Origin: Symbiodinium sp. CCMP2592 | Taxonomy: Eukaryota; Sar; Dinophyceae; Suessiales; Symbiodiniaceae | Length of the DNA: 64,000 nt | Reading direction: 5' to 3' | Assembly (NCBI GenBank): GCA_905221615.1 | Contig: CAJNDT010006007.1 | Span: 228,501-292,500 of the forward strand | Part shown: positions 40,248 through 52,914 of the stretch, one piece after another | Layout: each line of letters opens with the position of its first letter | Numbering within the stretch: the stretch's first letter is position 1 | Position numbers and translations under genes: made by a program | Notes under the pieces: generated by a model | Told to the model about the DNA's origin: nothing | What the model saw: the letters and a program-made list of their open reading frames with translations, nothing else | Databases searched by the model: none

Positions 40248-41718
40248 TGAGAGGAAAGATCCCAGTGATCAGGTCAAGTATGATCCGCCTCTGGAGCTGG
40301 GCCCGGCACCTTCGGATGCCGTCGGTCGCAAGGGCAACAAGCCGCCCAAGCCGAACTCTCTGAAGGCTCATGCTGCACTCGGTGACATTGCAAAATCAAA
40401 GACCTTCCGGCGAAAGACAGCTTGCTATTTTTTTCTCTTGCCCAGGCACAGCTTGCACGCAAGACGCAACTGCCACCAGCAGAATCGAAGCCCAACACAG
40501 ACGACGTCCTGCCACGCGCCTGCATTCACAGAACTACATCGGTCGGTATTTTCAATGTGTATGCCGGGGTCGCTGCAAGAGCATGACTCATGTCATTGAG
40601 CCGAAAGGCACGCGCTCCTTCCACCTCGTGCCTCGGCCAATCTGGCTTTTCACTGTGTGTATCCTTGGAGACACTTCCACTGGCTGCATTCAGGTGAGTG
40701 GATTGAGGACGGCAAGCATTATCAGCAGTACGCAGCTTGGCGCCATCACAGTCACAAGCCAGGGGGACGGGGTCGAGGGGCACTTGTGGTTGCAAGTTGG
40801 AAGGCCTTGAATGTCATCACCTGACACGACCACCACGTGGGTCTCTAGCGTCTGAAGGTCAGCAACCAACCGGCCACACGCCTGGATGTCATCCAGCTGC
40901 AGGAGGCATTGGACCAGCGTCTGATGGAGCGGCAGGCACCGGAATTGGTCTCATGTGTCACAATGTCGCGGATCCTCTTACAGAATATCACTCTGTTTGA
41001 TCGCCATCCGACCTGCAGGCTCGCGAGACTGGGATTTGCCCTGTTCGGGAAGAGCTCTACTCACAGTGTTTTGACGAGCTTATCCGTCAGGTGGGCGTCA
41101 ATCAAATGTCCTGGTGCTGACTCACCGTGCAAATGGGCAGGTCACGATCAACTGCCCCGAGCGTGGATTATTGCTGCTACGTGTCCGTGATGAGATTCGC
41201 ATGTCCATTGCGGCATATCAAACGTTGTACCAGAGCAGCCTGCACCTCAGACTCATGACAGGGTTTGCAGCAGGTATACGCAAAATTGGGAGCAATGACA
41301 AAGTCCAATGTCGGTGCAGGTGTTACCTTCGGTACACGAAAGCAGCTGCAGTCCGAGCAGGGCAAGGCAGAGACAGAGCAGATGATTGCCGAGCATGAGG
41401 AGCAGAAGAAGCAGAGAGAGGCCTGTACGAAGCGCGATGTTCCTCAGAATCCACAAAGCTGCAGAACCTGAAACATCAGGCGCGGGTCGTGGAACTCAAG
41501 AACAAGTGCGAAGCCATTGAACGCCGCGAAGCGGAACGTCGGGCGGTAGATGAACGCAAGCGGAAAGAAGAAATTGACTTCCTCAAGCCCCTGGCCTTTG
41601 ACAGTTGCGGTGAAGTTCTTTTTGCTTGGTTCTTTCTCTGGAAGATGCCTTGTGGACATCACTCAGGCATCAGCAGCAGCACTTGGAATCTTTCCTCAAG
41701 AGCCACGACTCGAAGTGA
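40248..41718 (+). CDS. Axonemal dynein light chain, p28 / DNALI1 family (multi-exon)
   Basis: An inner-arm dynein subunit of the flagellar axoneme that binds dynein heavy chains and actin. The exons join in phase: from 40248 (ERKDPSDQVKYDPPLEL), to 40515 (KPNTDDVLP), 40694-40734 (REWIEDGKHYQQYA), 40858-40935 (VSNQPATRLDVIQLQEALD), 41019-41090 (ARETGICPVREELYSQCFDE), 41141-41237 (VTINCPERGLLLLRVRDEIR), 41320-41420 (SVTFGTRKQLQSEQGKAE), 41459-41586 (coiled coil, CEAIERREAERRAVDERKR) and 41667-41718 (QQQHLESFLKSHDSK, stop). GICPVR, the RGLLLLRVRDEIRM block and the C-terminal coiled coil are family hallmarks. Donors are GC in six introns and GT in one. The start codon and the 3' end of the first exon are uncertain. 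A flagellar gene fits a swimming protist. Confidence 0.93.
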
Positions 41719-44700
41719 GGAGGGTGTAAGCTTTGCTTGGAGATGCTGCCAGATGTATTGTAAGTGCTCCTGGTAGCTGCTTGAATCTGCAAGTGGTCAC
41801 CAATGCATGCATTTCGTCCTCGCAGGGTCGAAACAGGCCTTCAAACCATGTGTCACCCGAACTGATGACAGTGTCGTTGCTCCGAACACAAAGAAGCAGT
41901 TCAGTGCGGCGCAGCGTTTTTGCAAGTGCAGGGTGCAGTTGTTGCTCTCGGCCTGTATTCAGCATTTAGGAATTTAGGAAGCCTATTACTCTTTGTTCTT
42001 GGGCAGAATGAGCACATTCGAACGCATTTCTTGTGAGGGTGCCTGAGATGGAGCAACGACGCGGTGGAGGGAGTGTCAGAGTTGCTCTGCAAGACTCCCG
42101 GGCGTCCTCGGAACTCACCTCTGACCTTGCCGTATACCGGCCCTTCGGCCTTCCAAAGACCTGTCCCCGCCGTTTACAAGCACTCATCGCAGAGAAGATG
42201 CCCCCGAAGTCTCGTGCGAGTTTGGCGCCTGCCAGGGCAGGCAACGCCCGGCAGCCGGCGAGGAGTACACGAAAGGACTGAAAGAGACTCTAAACCACAA
42301 AGCCGTATCTTTGACCAGAAGCCTTCAGCAAACTTGTCGACGGATGCCAGTGCCCTGCATCAGGACAAGCTCTGGGCCCCCTTCGGCAAACAGATCAAGA
42401 GCTCAGATGTCATAGCCTTACGACATAATTAAGAGACTCCGCGATTGACACTTCCTTCGGGAGCAAACACCATCATTGTGCTCGATTGCGTGATCAGTAT
42501 TTTATGCATCTTCGCGTGGAGCTGATTGCTGCGTGCATCGTGACAGCTAGGCACTTTCTGTGGAGACTCTCAAGCCATCGACGGTTTCTGACGGCCGAAT
42601 TCGAAATCACTGCTGATACTGTGTTTACAGCAATGTGTTGCAACACGGGTGTGCAGAAAAATCGCATTGCCCGCCTGCAGATCGTGTGAGGGTGGGCTTG
42701 TGTGCGTGGTGCACAGGGGCAGGGAAGGAGGAAGCGCTCGGAAAGGTCAGCAGGAGAAGAACGAAGCAGTGAGTGTCGTCGTGGTGGATAGAGACAGATA
42801 CATGGTGTTGAAGCCCGAGCACTGTTGTTGTCACGTTCAATGCAGACTGAGATCCTCTTCCCATGAGCATCCGCTGTCAAGGCACGCTCTTGGTTCTCAG
42901 CTGAGTCTCTCTCACGCATTCCCCCGACGACATGAATGAACCCCTCGTCGATCCTGTGTGTCGCAGCACAGTTGATCGCCGCTTCCAGGGGTGAGCCAAA
43001 TTTGCTCATTTTTAATCCATCACCAACTTCGCGCCCATGCCTACCGACAGGCTGATAAGCTCGCACTGAGCGCTCGCCAAGCACTTGGACGCCGGTCACG
43101 TGGATTGGAACTTCGGTCCGAAGCACCCACTCGACGTCCCTCCCCAACCATCTCCGGCTTACGGAGGCCACTCTGCCTCGCCTGCCCGCTCGATCCCCCT
43201 CCTAGCATCTCCATGACATTTAGGACTATGCGAGAATTATGAAAGTCATCAGCAGAGAGTACCCGACATGACTCGACTGTCCCCACAACTTTTCTGCTTG
43301 GCTCGCTGCGCGCAGACTCGACGAGCCGTTGCCCACCTTTTCAGCGCCCTCCGACCCCCCTGACTCTGGGTGCGTGGTTCGCCTGCGCTGCTCGGCAACC
43401 CGCCCGTGCATGCCGCGGAGATGGCTGTGGTGCGGGGTTGCTGCTGGCCTTTTCGCCCTTCGGGTCGGTAGTGTTTTTTCCGTTTCTTTTGCTACTGCAC
43501 GACTTGTAACCGGAGACATTTCAGGCCTGCCTCGGAAGAGTCGCTTCCGCGTAGGCGGATTATTCATGGACTCACGCGGCTGTCCCAGCATCACTCGGTG
43601 GCTTGGAACCTCCACGGTTCATGCCGCGCCGGCGCCGGCTGCGTTTCTTGGGTGGCATGGGCCTTGCAGTCGGGCATCGTTTAACAAGTCACGGCCAAAC
43701 GCGATCCCAAGACCCTGAAACCCTTAACCAGTCCTTAACCCTTGAACCTTTAGTCGACGGGGTTGCAGTGCTTTGACAACAGCCCTCACACGCAAACATG
43801 GAAACTGTTCCTACTCGCCTCGCGCATGTTACTGGCACGCCGCTCGCAAGGCAGGACAACGCTCCTCGTGCGGGCAGCATCGTGCCAACGAGGCGAGCGG
43901 AAACAGCTCCTCGCTGCCGCGCGGCCGAGGACACGATCTCCCGAGCCGCCTCCGACGGGGCGAAGGCACGGAGTTTACGTGGGATGCGTCTGCCCGAGAC
44001 ATCAGGGCTGAGCACTTGAAGCTGTTGCTATGTACGTCGTGTGTGGGGGGCGCAGCTACTGCAAAGACGGTAGCGTCGGCTCGGCAAGCTCGACAACTTC
44101 GCTCAGTCATCGCCATGTGGGGGGATCACGCGGAGGAGGCGGCGGAGGAGAGCGCGGGACCTGCTACCCTAGCGCCCAACAGCACCACGAGTCGCTGCCA
44201 CGAGGTGTACGGCGGCGTGCGACTTCTATAGCCGTGCTGTCGCGATCTCGGCTGCCCGGCTGCAGCCTCCCATCTCCACGCAAGGGCGACAGCACATGTC
44301 CCCACGCTTGGTGGCGCCATACAGAACGGTCGTCGGATGGGATCCCAGGCGCGGTGGTATGCAAAAGCTATTGCTGAGGCACAGGATTTGGAGGCGCTGG
44401 AATGGCTAACTGAAGCGGCCACGAACCTCGCGCAAGCCAATATCCCGGCATGTCGTTGTCGGCTTGGCCACAGCGCGCCTTACGGCTTTGCGCAAGCACG
44501 ATGGAGGGGTGCGAGGCACAGCCACAAGCGACGCTTTTCGCCGTCTCGTCGCGTTCCGCTGGCCAAGGAATGGGCGCAGGTTTCTGCTTGGGCGCCGTTG
44601 GACAGTGCGACGGATGCCGTCGGGACCCACTGGCGTAGTTTCCAAATTCGGCAAAACAAGGGGGGCGTTCGCCCTGGAAGTGAACTCGCCCGCCGCCCAG

Positions 44701-45239
44701 CAACTCCGACCTGGGAGCCGCGCTGTTGCGAGGGACAGCCACCGGCTGAGAGAAGGCTGGTTGTCCTCAGCACTCCAAGAAAAATCGGACACCCTGATTT
44801 CGTGCATGCGCGGGTGGCAGATCGCATGCAGGAAGAATGCACTAGCACGCGCTTTACCAGCAGCTACCCGAACTGCCGGACTTGCAGGTCAGCTCTCCAT
44901 GTCGTGCGTCCCCTCGGCGCGACCAATGCGCTCTGCTTGCTGCCCCAATTTGAGTTACAAAAGTATGTCCGTGTTTTCGCGCACGAAATGAGGACCCACT
45001 CGTAATCGCACCTGGAAGGGGTGTGGCGTGGTGTAGCTTTGCCTGCTACCATTTCCGGCGCCTATTTTGGGAGAGTGGGGATGGGGCCAGGAGAAATAGG
45101 CACGGGGAGTCCAGTTGGTGCAGTTATGTCGCTTGCGAAGAGCTGGAGATGCCTGTAAAGTCCCCCTACCCTCCACCCACGACACAGACGGCCCGGAAAT
45201 AGTACCGGTACTCATATCAGACCCCGCACCACGTGGCCC
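41719..45239. other. No gene recognised; GC-rich part may be old LINE sequence
   Basis: 41.7-43.0 kb has only short frames. From about 43.3 to 45.0 kb composition turns GC-rich with overlapping long frames on both strands, like the LINE-derived sequence that follows, but I recognise no conserved block there. Confidence 0.35.
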
Positions 45240-45850
45240 GTGTGGTTGGAAGATTTGGAAGGGGCTGGGAGATTGGCTGCATGGATGGCAGATGGGAGCG
45301 ACGCGAATCCTGAACACGCACTTCCGGGAGTGCACACTGCTGCCCGACATGCCGCCCAGTTCCCAAACGCTTTTGTGATCCCAGGCTTGGCCATAGGCGG
45401 GTGCTTGGCCCGCTGCATTCCCGACAGCCGGCAAGCACACTCCCACCGCCCGTTATGCACATCGCTTTGCGGCCTCGCCTTTGCGCAGCAACACCTGCGG
45501 GAAACCCCATGGCTGCGGTGGTGCAGTAGACCGCCTCTGTGATCATGCACTCGCGTGCCGACGCACTGGACTTTGTGACCACGCAGGCAAGACCGTGGAG
45601 CGAGCATGAGCGCGGGTCGCCCGGGAAGTGATGGGGCCACAAACGCTCATATGCTCAGCTCCGAGGTTGGCGGCCGCTGGAACGCCCAGGCCTGCCGCTT
45701 CGCGTGTCCGCACGGCAGCGACTGCGGTTTCGGCTGGGCGATGGTGGAGCATGCTTTCCGTCGCGGTGACGCAGGCAGTCGCCCGTACTGCTTTGAGTGG
45801 CCCGTTCCTGCAGCCAAGAAGCCAGCGCAAGGTTGCTGGTTGGCATCGTC
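45240..45850 (+). mobile_element. LINE 3'-end fragment (decayed)
   Basis: Frameshifted plus-strand remnants of the C-terminal region of a non-LTR retrotransposon ORF2 of a kind common in dinoflagellates: GDWLHGWQMGATRILNTHFR, then CGKPHGCGGAVDRLCDHALA, then SSEVGGRWNAQACRF, and last GRWWSMLSVAVTQAVARTAL. Stops and frame changes separate the blocks, and the part between REV and GGRW is missing. The RT palm is not in this fragment. Confidence 0.7.
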
Positions 45851-47715
45851 CACCATGCCGCCCCCACAGAAAGTGAGAAGAACTGCGACTTGGCAGGGAA
45901 GGAAACGCTCAAAAGAAGTGCTGTGCAAAGCCGAAGGATTACGAATTGTTTACTAGGTTGGGTAAAGAGGTGGAATGGTTTTTGGTTAAATCTTTCAGTG
46001 AGATGGCCCGAGCTTTGTGAAAGCTGTTGCGGGCAGGGACAGCAACGTCAAGTTTGGGATTGGTTTTCGAAGTCAGATGCTATGCAGAGGTTGGAGCCTG
46101 CGTGTGGCTGGTATGCAGGCGTTCTTATAGGAACCATCGGGCCGACCGCATGGGCCGCATGGGTGCTAGCTACTTGGTTCGGTTTGACGATGCGTGCATT
46201 CCGCTTTATGGGGTGGGTAACATTTAGCTTTTTGGGGCCTGTATCAGCCCACCATAATTTGCGCAACCGGTTACCTCTTTTTGGGCTAGGGTACTCAGCC
46301 CCGGAGTGCAGAGGATCTGGGTAACGCACGGGTCTGAATGGTTAGCGCCCCCCTTATGTTTTGAATAGAATGATGTATTCATATACCCACTCCCTTTTGT
46401 GATTGTTAATTTTGGTTATGAGCAGTGTTTGGGGAAGGAGCTCCAGTAACGATGCTACAATAAGAAAGGAGGATTTGGACTATTGATGTTGATTCTAGCA
46501 GAATGAGGAAAGTCGTTTAGAGGATCGTACGTACTCTCCATGGGCCTGTCGAGCCCCCAGGCCCACCAAACCCCAAATCAAAGTCCCCAAATCACACATC
46601 ATTCATCTGTCACGTTCCGACGTGAGCCATCGGTGATGGCGTGTCACCCCTCGCAGGGGCTATGCGTCCTGCACATCGCACGGTACACCTGCAGCTACGG
46701 ACTCAAGAGGGCGTTTTCGGCGTGGGTATGATGTCTTCACGACTAACCCGGAGACCCAACGAAATAGACATTGAACCTTGAAGTCATACTGCATAAACCT
46801 AAGGTCATAGGCTTTGCACTTTGCACTTTGCCCGTTCGAGTCAGAGACTACGGTCCTATAAGGACATGGGTGACACGTGGGAACAAAGCAAGGTACATCA
46901 TCTTTACAAAATTGGATATAGCGGTGTCGTAAAGAGTGCCATTTTGGCGAACCAGCGACATCATGCCAAGCCTCTGCTAAAGGAACAAAGGTCATAGGCT
47001 ATGACACGCTATCTTCATGCGGCTTTGTCGGTTGGCATCATAATACGAGGTTTTATCGTAGGGCTTGAATACGGTTTTGTCGGGTCAACCGTGATACTAA
47101 AGCCCACGTCGTTGGTCCACGTCTCCTATGGGTGTATGATTGGATGTGGAGGGATAGTTACCGTATCTCCGCTATCTGAAGGCTTCTGCTGTTCAGGGCA
47201 GCGAAGTACAGGACTTGGCTCCGGCCGCCGGTGAGAACGCGGGCGGTGAGCCGAACCGTGGTGGTGAGGAGCATGTGGGGGCACCGACTTGGTTGGCACA
47301 GTCCAAAGGCCCGCAAGGAATCGCTAAGCTCCCAGTCTCTGAAACACCGTTTGGGGTCCGATTGTCACCTGCGCAGCCACCCGAAGATACGTCTGCCACG
47401 TGAATTTCCGAGCCTTGAAAAGGTTGTCGACGTTGTCGACACACCACCCTTCCACCACAGGCTCTTCGAAAGGTGGGACACTTGTAGGGTTGAATTTGCG
47501 TTGCGACCAGACCCGGAACAGTTGTCCAAATAAACGCAGCTTTTGAAACCTGGCCGAGGCTTGTCCGAGGCCGCGGCTTGAGAATAAACCACTGAACAAC
47601 GAACACATCCAAACTCCGTCCGTGAAGAGGCCGGAGTTGAAGCCTTTCGAGTCTTGTCCGATCCTAGACCGACGTTTCGTTACGTTCAACACGTCATCTC
47701 CTAGGTTTCGAAGCC
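45851..47715. other. No gene recognised
   Basis: About 1.9 kb with short frames only. Nothing repeated or structured stood out apart from a TTTGCACTTTGCACTTTGC triplet near 46815. Confidence 0.4.
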
Positions 47716-48620
47716 ACGGTGGACTTGGACTTCGCAGCTCTGATTGCCGCTCAGGCCCTCTTACGCTCTTTGGATGGCCCTGGGCCTCACGCCATAGCCG
47801 CCTTGAAGAATGCCACCGCGTCCCTCCAGGCTGCAGGATCCCAGGCCCCCACGTGGGATGCTGTGCTCTTAGCGGTGCCCCTTGTGTCGCCTGAGGACGA
47901 CCCCGCCGGTCTTACACGTGGGTGGCCGCACCCCGCTTCACGCACAGCTGATGCATTCTGCCACCGTGCCATCCGCCGAGATCTTGATGCCCCAGGCCTT
48001 GCTTAGCTGGACTCACAGTCGGGCCTTCATGCCGCGAGTGTCTTCACCACCAGACCGGTCTCGCCTGAGCTGTCCCTGAGCCGCTCTTCCGTGTGTTGCT
48101 CCTCCGCCGGCTTCGCCTGCCCCTGCCCTTGATTTCGGCACGCTACCGCTGCCGGCAACTGCATGCCGGGAAGCCGGAGCCACTGTTGCCGTCAACGTCC
48201 GGCTTCGCGACCTCAACGTTGATGTCGCCAGGCAGGATGAGCGCCGCATCGACATTATTGCTAGTGGACGTTCGCTTTGGGGAGGCTCGCAGCTCGCAGT
48301 CGACACTACGCTCGTGTCCCCTTTAACCTGTGCTGGTGCCCTCCGCAAGGCTGCTGGTCGCACTGCCGGCGCTGCACTTGCACTCGTGAGCTCCGACAAG
48401 GCTCGTCGTTCTCGCCCTCGAGCTTGGTGGCCGATGGAGCACTGAAACGGCCGCCTTTGTCAAATTCCTTGCACGCTTTCGTGCGGGGGCCGTGCCTGCC
48501 TTCTTTCGTGGTCCCAGCATTGCTGCCTTGGCCTTTTGTTGGTCAGCCCTACTTTCCTTTGTGGCAGCCCGCGCCTTTGCAGCAAGCCCCTAGCCAATGT
48601 CGATGGCGAGCGACATGCTC
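47716..48620 (+). mobile_element. LINE 3'-end fragment, second subfamily
   Basis: Plus-strand frames, interrupted by shifts, read WDAVLLAVPLVSPEDDPAGL, then FTTRPVSPELSLS, REAGATVAVNVRLRDLNVDV, ARQDERRIDIIASG and LWGGSQLAVDTTLVSPLT, then ALALVSSDKARR. This is the same LINE C-terminal domain as the neighbouring fragments but of a different subfamily (REAGATVAVN against REAVGPKGQV). Confidence 0.72.
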
Positions 48621-49800
48621 GCAGACTCCACCCTTGTGCCGCCCTTTGCAAGCCGCATGCTCTAGACGCCGCAGCGCGGAGCCGGCCCAGACTTGGGTTT
48701 GCGCTGGGACTGCCAAGCTTGGAACGCTGGTACAAAAGGTGTGCTCGAGCTTGCTGTGCCTGCGAGCCCCAGTCGCCTGCCTGCCGTTGCGCCCGTAGCG
48801 GTCTTCGGCGCGTAAGAGTAGCTGCAGGTGGTACGCCTGTTCCGAAAAACGCTGCCCGAGCTTGGCGAATGGTGCCAAGGCTGGAAGCGACCCCGAGTTG
48901 CAGCCGGCCCTCGCGCCGCCCGCGCAGGCGCTGCTGCGTTTGCCACACGCTGCCGCTTGGCTCGGAACTGTCCCCAGCGAGGCCGGGACAACAATCCCGC
49001 CAGACCGCATGCTCATCGCCTTGCGGCGGCGGTTGCGCCTGCCGTTGCCTTTCGCACAGGGCAGATGCTGGACCCATGGACATGGCTGCGGCGCCACCGT
49101 CGACGTCTACGGCATCATTATGCCGCCTGTCCCCGTACGGGCCTGCTCGCCCGCCGAGCCAAACCACTCGAGCACGCTTGGATCAGGGTCGTGCGCGAAG
49201 CAGTTGGGCCGAAGGGCCAGGTCGTTCCCCAGCAGTGGCTCGCGCGGACGCCCGCCCCTGGCCCCGGTCTCGCACGCGAGCATGCAAAGCCGTTGCGGTC
49301 CTTGCCGGAGGAGCTCAGGGTAGGCAGCGATTGCGGCGTTCAGCAACGGCGAGGGCAGCACATCTCTGGTGGTAGTGGAGGGCTCTGGGCGCCCGTCGCG
49401 TGTGAGCGGCGACACCAGGGTCACGTCGCAGCACAGCGCTTCGCCGAGCTGCGTAGCTCCACAGGCGACAAAGTCGAGGCGCCGGGCGCTGGAATGGCGA
49501 GTCGCTCCTCCTCATCTCTCAGCTCGTTCGCCTGCACGCCCTACGAGCCCCCGCTACTCTTCGGGGAGCTGCCACCCAGGGCTGCATGGCGCAGGCGTTG
49601 GTAGGGCCTCTTGAGCGTGGCTGTGCAAAACGTGCTTGCGGCCACTCTGCTCGGGTCACCGCCCATCAAGGCCTCAATGCCTGGCGCGCAGGAGCCGCCT
49701 CTGCAGGACGTCCTGCACGACGCGTGCCCGCCTTTGCCCACTCGCCTGCCCACTCGCTGAGCCGCTGCGGCCGTAGTCTGCAGGTGCACTGGGGCCGCGC
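48621..49800 (+). mobile_element. LINE 3'-end fragment with internal inversion
   Basis: Plus strand: PELGEWCQGWK, LRRRLRLPLPFAQGRC, HHYAACPRTGLLARRAKPLE and HAWIRVVREAVGPKGQVVP up to about 49255, and again SQLVRLHALRAPATLRGAAT and GLLSVAVQNVLAATLLG from about 49505. The domain segment that belongs between them is present but on the minus strand. There are several frameshifts, so no working protein is left. Confidence 0.75.
49258..49500 (-). mobile_element. Inverted piece inside the LINE fragment
   Basis: Read on the minus strand it gives RRLDFVACGATQLGEALCCD, then VTLVSPLTRDGRPEPSTTT and AYPELLRQGPQRLCMLACE. These are exactly the blocks missing from the plus strand at this point, so about 240 bases were flipped in place. 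Confidence 0.75.
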
Positions 49801-51399
49801 TTGGATCGCTCGAAAAGTCCGTGGGGACAAAAAACGCTGTGGGACGGCACTCTGCAGACGGAAACGAGGTGTGTTAAACAAAAACATTCGAAACCCACTA
49901 CATCCCACCATCACCGCACTAGCGCTGACAGCCATTCTTTTGATGCAACGCTTCCACCAGGAGTTTGTGCTTTGCCTGGACGGACAACCGTCCAATACGT
50001 GCTTTCGTCGGCTTCCTCGAGGCGACAATAGAGCATTCCAAGAACATGGACCTTGCTATTTTTGACTGTTGTGTGCATGCCGGGTTTTCGTTGACGGCGT
50101 CGGAGATGCCATGTTCCTGAAAAGGAACCGGGAAGCTTTGGAACAAAAAAATCGTGAGAAGGGCGAGGCCTGCCACGAAATGTTTTTCGTATTCATGGTT
50201 TGTTCTGTTGAGAAGCATTCGTCGCAATTCTCGATTGTCGGCCCGTTGCAGTTCGACCAGTCAGGCTGGCAGCCAAGTGTCTGCGTGCCACACAAGCGGA
50301 GTTGACGCTCTTAAGGCTTGTGCTAGTGCTAGAAGCACAGGACAAGCTTCAGAGCCCCGTGGCACCGAACATGAATCGTGCTCGTCGTGCCCCGTCTGGG
50401 CGCCACTGCCGATGACGCGGCTTGGAAAGCAGTTCCTTGAAACAGCACCGGTTGCGTTTCCTGTTCCTTCTTGTTGTGCGGCCGATGATAATGACTGGGC
50501 CGAAAGAGCTGGGCCGGTAGGGGAGCAGAAGGCGGCGCAGACCCTAATTTGAAAGGAAAATATCTCCGCGATCGCAACTCATGCTTGCAATTTTTGTAAA
50601 GGCATGTTTGTTCAGGGATTTTGTTTCGGTGCCGAAAAGCTTCAAGAAATCGGTGCCCGATTATTGGGGCCCCCTTGGTTGTAGATGGTTGTAGCAGATT
50701 GCAATGGACAACATTTGCAGAAGCTCTTTCGTGCACGGGCTCTTGCTGCCCGTGCGCTCACGGTCCTGCTGACGGCCGATGCTTTCTCGATGTCGTAAAC
50801 CCAGACCTGTCCAAAACCATAAATTCCAAACAAACTTCAAACCCAAAATTCCAAACCTTCACGCCGCACCGTACCGTTTTTTCTCTTCCCAAACCCCACA
50901 CCTCGAACTCTCTTCATTCAACCCAGACCGGACTTTTTGATTCTAGACCCTAAACAGCCGGACCCTGGCAGTCGAACCAGCATTGGACAGTGCCATACAC
51001 CACGACCCCGTGGCGACCACGCCCGCGCCCTGTGTGCAACGAAGTTGGTGCTGCAATCGCTTTCAACGTGCTAATATGTGCTAATCGAAAAGCGTCGAAC
51101 ACCTTGTTCGAAAGAGAGAGAGAGAAAGATATGTCCGTTGACGACCATGAAACAGACTCAGAAGTGAAACCGTAATCATGGTCATTATTTCAGTACGCGA
51201 AGACACGCCAAAAAGGACAGCAAGAATGAACATACCAACACTGAACAAACAATGCATTTATGTGCAAACATCTTCCATGCCGTTTTCAGTCACAGTAACT
51301 GGATCCCAGTCACATCTTACACGCCGACGCATTACGGCAAATGGTGGCACACGACATCTCGCCAGATGTCGCATGCAGTATTCCTTCTTTGTCTATGCC
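49801..51399. other. No gene recognised
   Basis: About 1.6 kb. The stretch 50810-50960 is rich in AAACC and CCAAA words. No conserved protein seen. Confidence 0.4.
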
Positions 51400-52290
51400 A
51401 GTTGAGGTCATCGCCAATGGCCTGCCGCGACGCCCTGCCTGTTTTGTGTGCTCGTTGCCCCGATGCCGCAGCCGCAACCCCTGCCTTGCCGAGCTCTTTC
51501 AAGGTCCCGCTTCGGCCGCCGCGTGCCTCCGCGCTGCCGAAGAGGCCGGCCGCACGCTCGACCGTGCCAAGTGGGGCCGCCCGTTATGGAGCGACTTGCT
51601 CAACGACCTACGCCCCGCACAATGCGGTTTGCCTGAGCTTGGCGAGAGGTGCCAGGGCTGGCAGCATCACGGTTCACGCGCTTGCTCTACCTATTTGCGC
51701 GTGCCCGCTTCGCCAGCTCCTCAGCTTGGCTCAGCGCCACCCGGTGCGAGGCTGGCACCGTTCTGCCGCCCGCCTGCATGCTCACAAGTTTGCGGCGGGG
51801 GCTGCGTCTGTCACTGGCTGTCGCCCCACACAGATGCGGCGAACATGGCCACGGCTGCGGGGCAGTTGTAGATGCGTACGGAGACCACCATGCCGCCTGC
51901 CCCCGCTCCAACGTCGATCCGGCCGACCGCCGCCGCCTCGACTGTGTAGCGTGCGGGGCCACCCCGCTCAAGAGGCCTTGCGTTGCGATGTCACGCGCAT
52001 GTCCCCGCTGACACGAGATGGGCGCCCCCAGCCTTCTGCCGCATCGCGCAACGGTGCCGTGATCGCTGTCGCTGAGAGACGCAAGTGCGCAGCGCACCCC
52101 GATCTGTTGCGACCGGGGCCCCAGCGCCGCGCGACGCAGTCGCTCCCACCCAGAGCCGTCTGGGCCCGTCGCTTGCAGCTGCCTGGGACCCGGACTTTCT
52201 TGGGGAGTCGAAAAGGGTGCGCGGCAAAAAACAATATTATTCAGGTGCAACTGCTGCCGGCTCACTGTCATGGCTCCAGAGACTAAAGGG
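51400..52290 (+). mobile_element. LINE 3'-end fragment, third copy
   Basis: Plus-strand blocks LPELGERCQGWQ, LRRGLRLSLAVAPHRCGEHG, VVDAYGDHHAACPRS, DRRRLDCVACGAT, RMSPLTRDGRPQPSAASRN and AVAERRKCAAHPDLLRPGPQ, in two frames. ACPRS runs directly into DPADRRRLD, so the block LLARRAKPLE to QQWLAR seen in the neighbouring copy has been deleted. Confidence 0.72.
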
Positions 52291-52659
52291 GGCATTGGAA
52301 TGCGCAGGCCGCTACTTTTGTGCGTTTGCCGGCAAGATGCTGGGCGGGATCTGCGCCGCTACCCGCACATGCTGCCACTGGCACGGCCAATGCTGACGCG
52401 GAGTTGCCACCCTTGAGCGACATCCTCGCCGAACGTGCTCTGCGTGCGACTTCTTTGCCGTAGACTGTCGGCTTGGTCTTGGGCTTGTTTTACAGCCACC
52501 GCGCTGCTTCGGACATCTGTACAAGGGCCCGCAAAAGCCAGTTTCCGAAGTTCCGAAGTCCATCATGCCATCGCGGCCGAAACGTTCGTCATGGAAAATG
52601 CATGTTTGCATAACATCCTCTCGTGGAAGGTGCGTGACGAGCCCCAAGAGTGCCTCGAC

Positions 52660-52910
52660 AGCTTGCCCAGGCTACGTCGGTGGCGTCGGGAGCGAACTGG
52701 GCCCTAGGCTGGAGGGGCATGTGCATGAGGCCATTGGCCGCAACCTCGATGGCAACCTCGATGCGACGTGCATCCGCGATGGGAAAATCAATATTCATTT
52801 CGGCACACCGCACATGATGGCAAATGCGGCCCCTGGCTTCCCGATGCAAGCGGGCGATTGCGCGCTCGAGTGGCAGTGGTTGTTGTCGTGGGAGTGGTAG
52901 CTGTCGCGAT
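52660..52910 (-). mobile_element. LINE 3'-end fragment on the minus strand
   Basis: Minus-strand frame LERAIARLHREARGRICHHV, CAEMNIDFPIADARRIEV and AANGLMHMPLQPRAQFAPD resembles the C-terminal block of the same LINE type (REAG, DMN, DARRIEVVANGL). The left boundary with the plus-strand copy is not resolved. Confidence 0.65.
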
Positions 52911-52914
52911 GGTG

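Noticed and set aside
46935-46960. Relict spliced leader (CCATTTT-GGC similarity)
   Set aside because: Only CCATTTTGGC matches; the rest of the dinoflagellate leader is absent. I saw no convincing relict leader elsewhere in the window.
48460-49167. Long GC-rich minus-strand ORFs across the LINE fragments (except 49258-49500)
   Set aside because: Complements of plus-strand LINE blocks; GC-rich DNA keeps several frames open.
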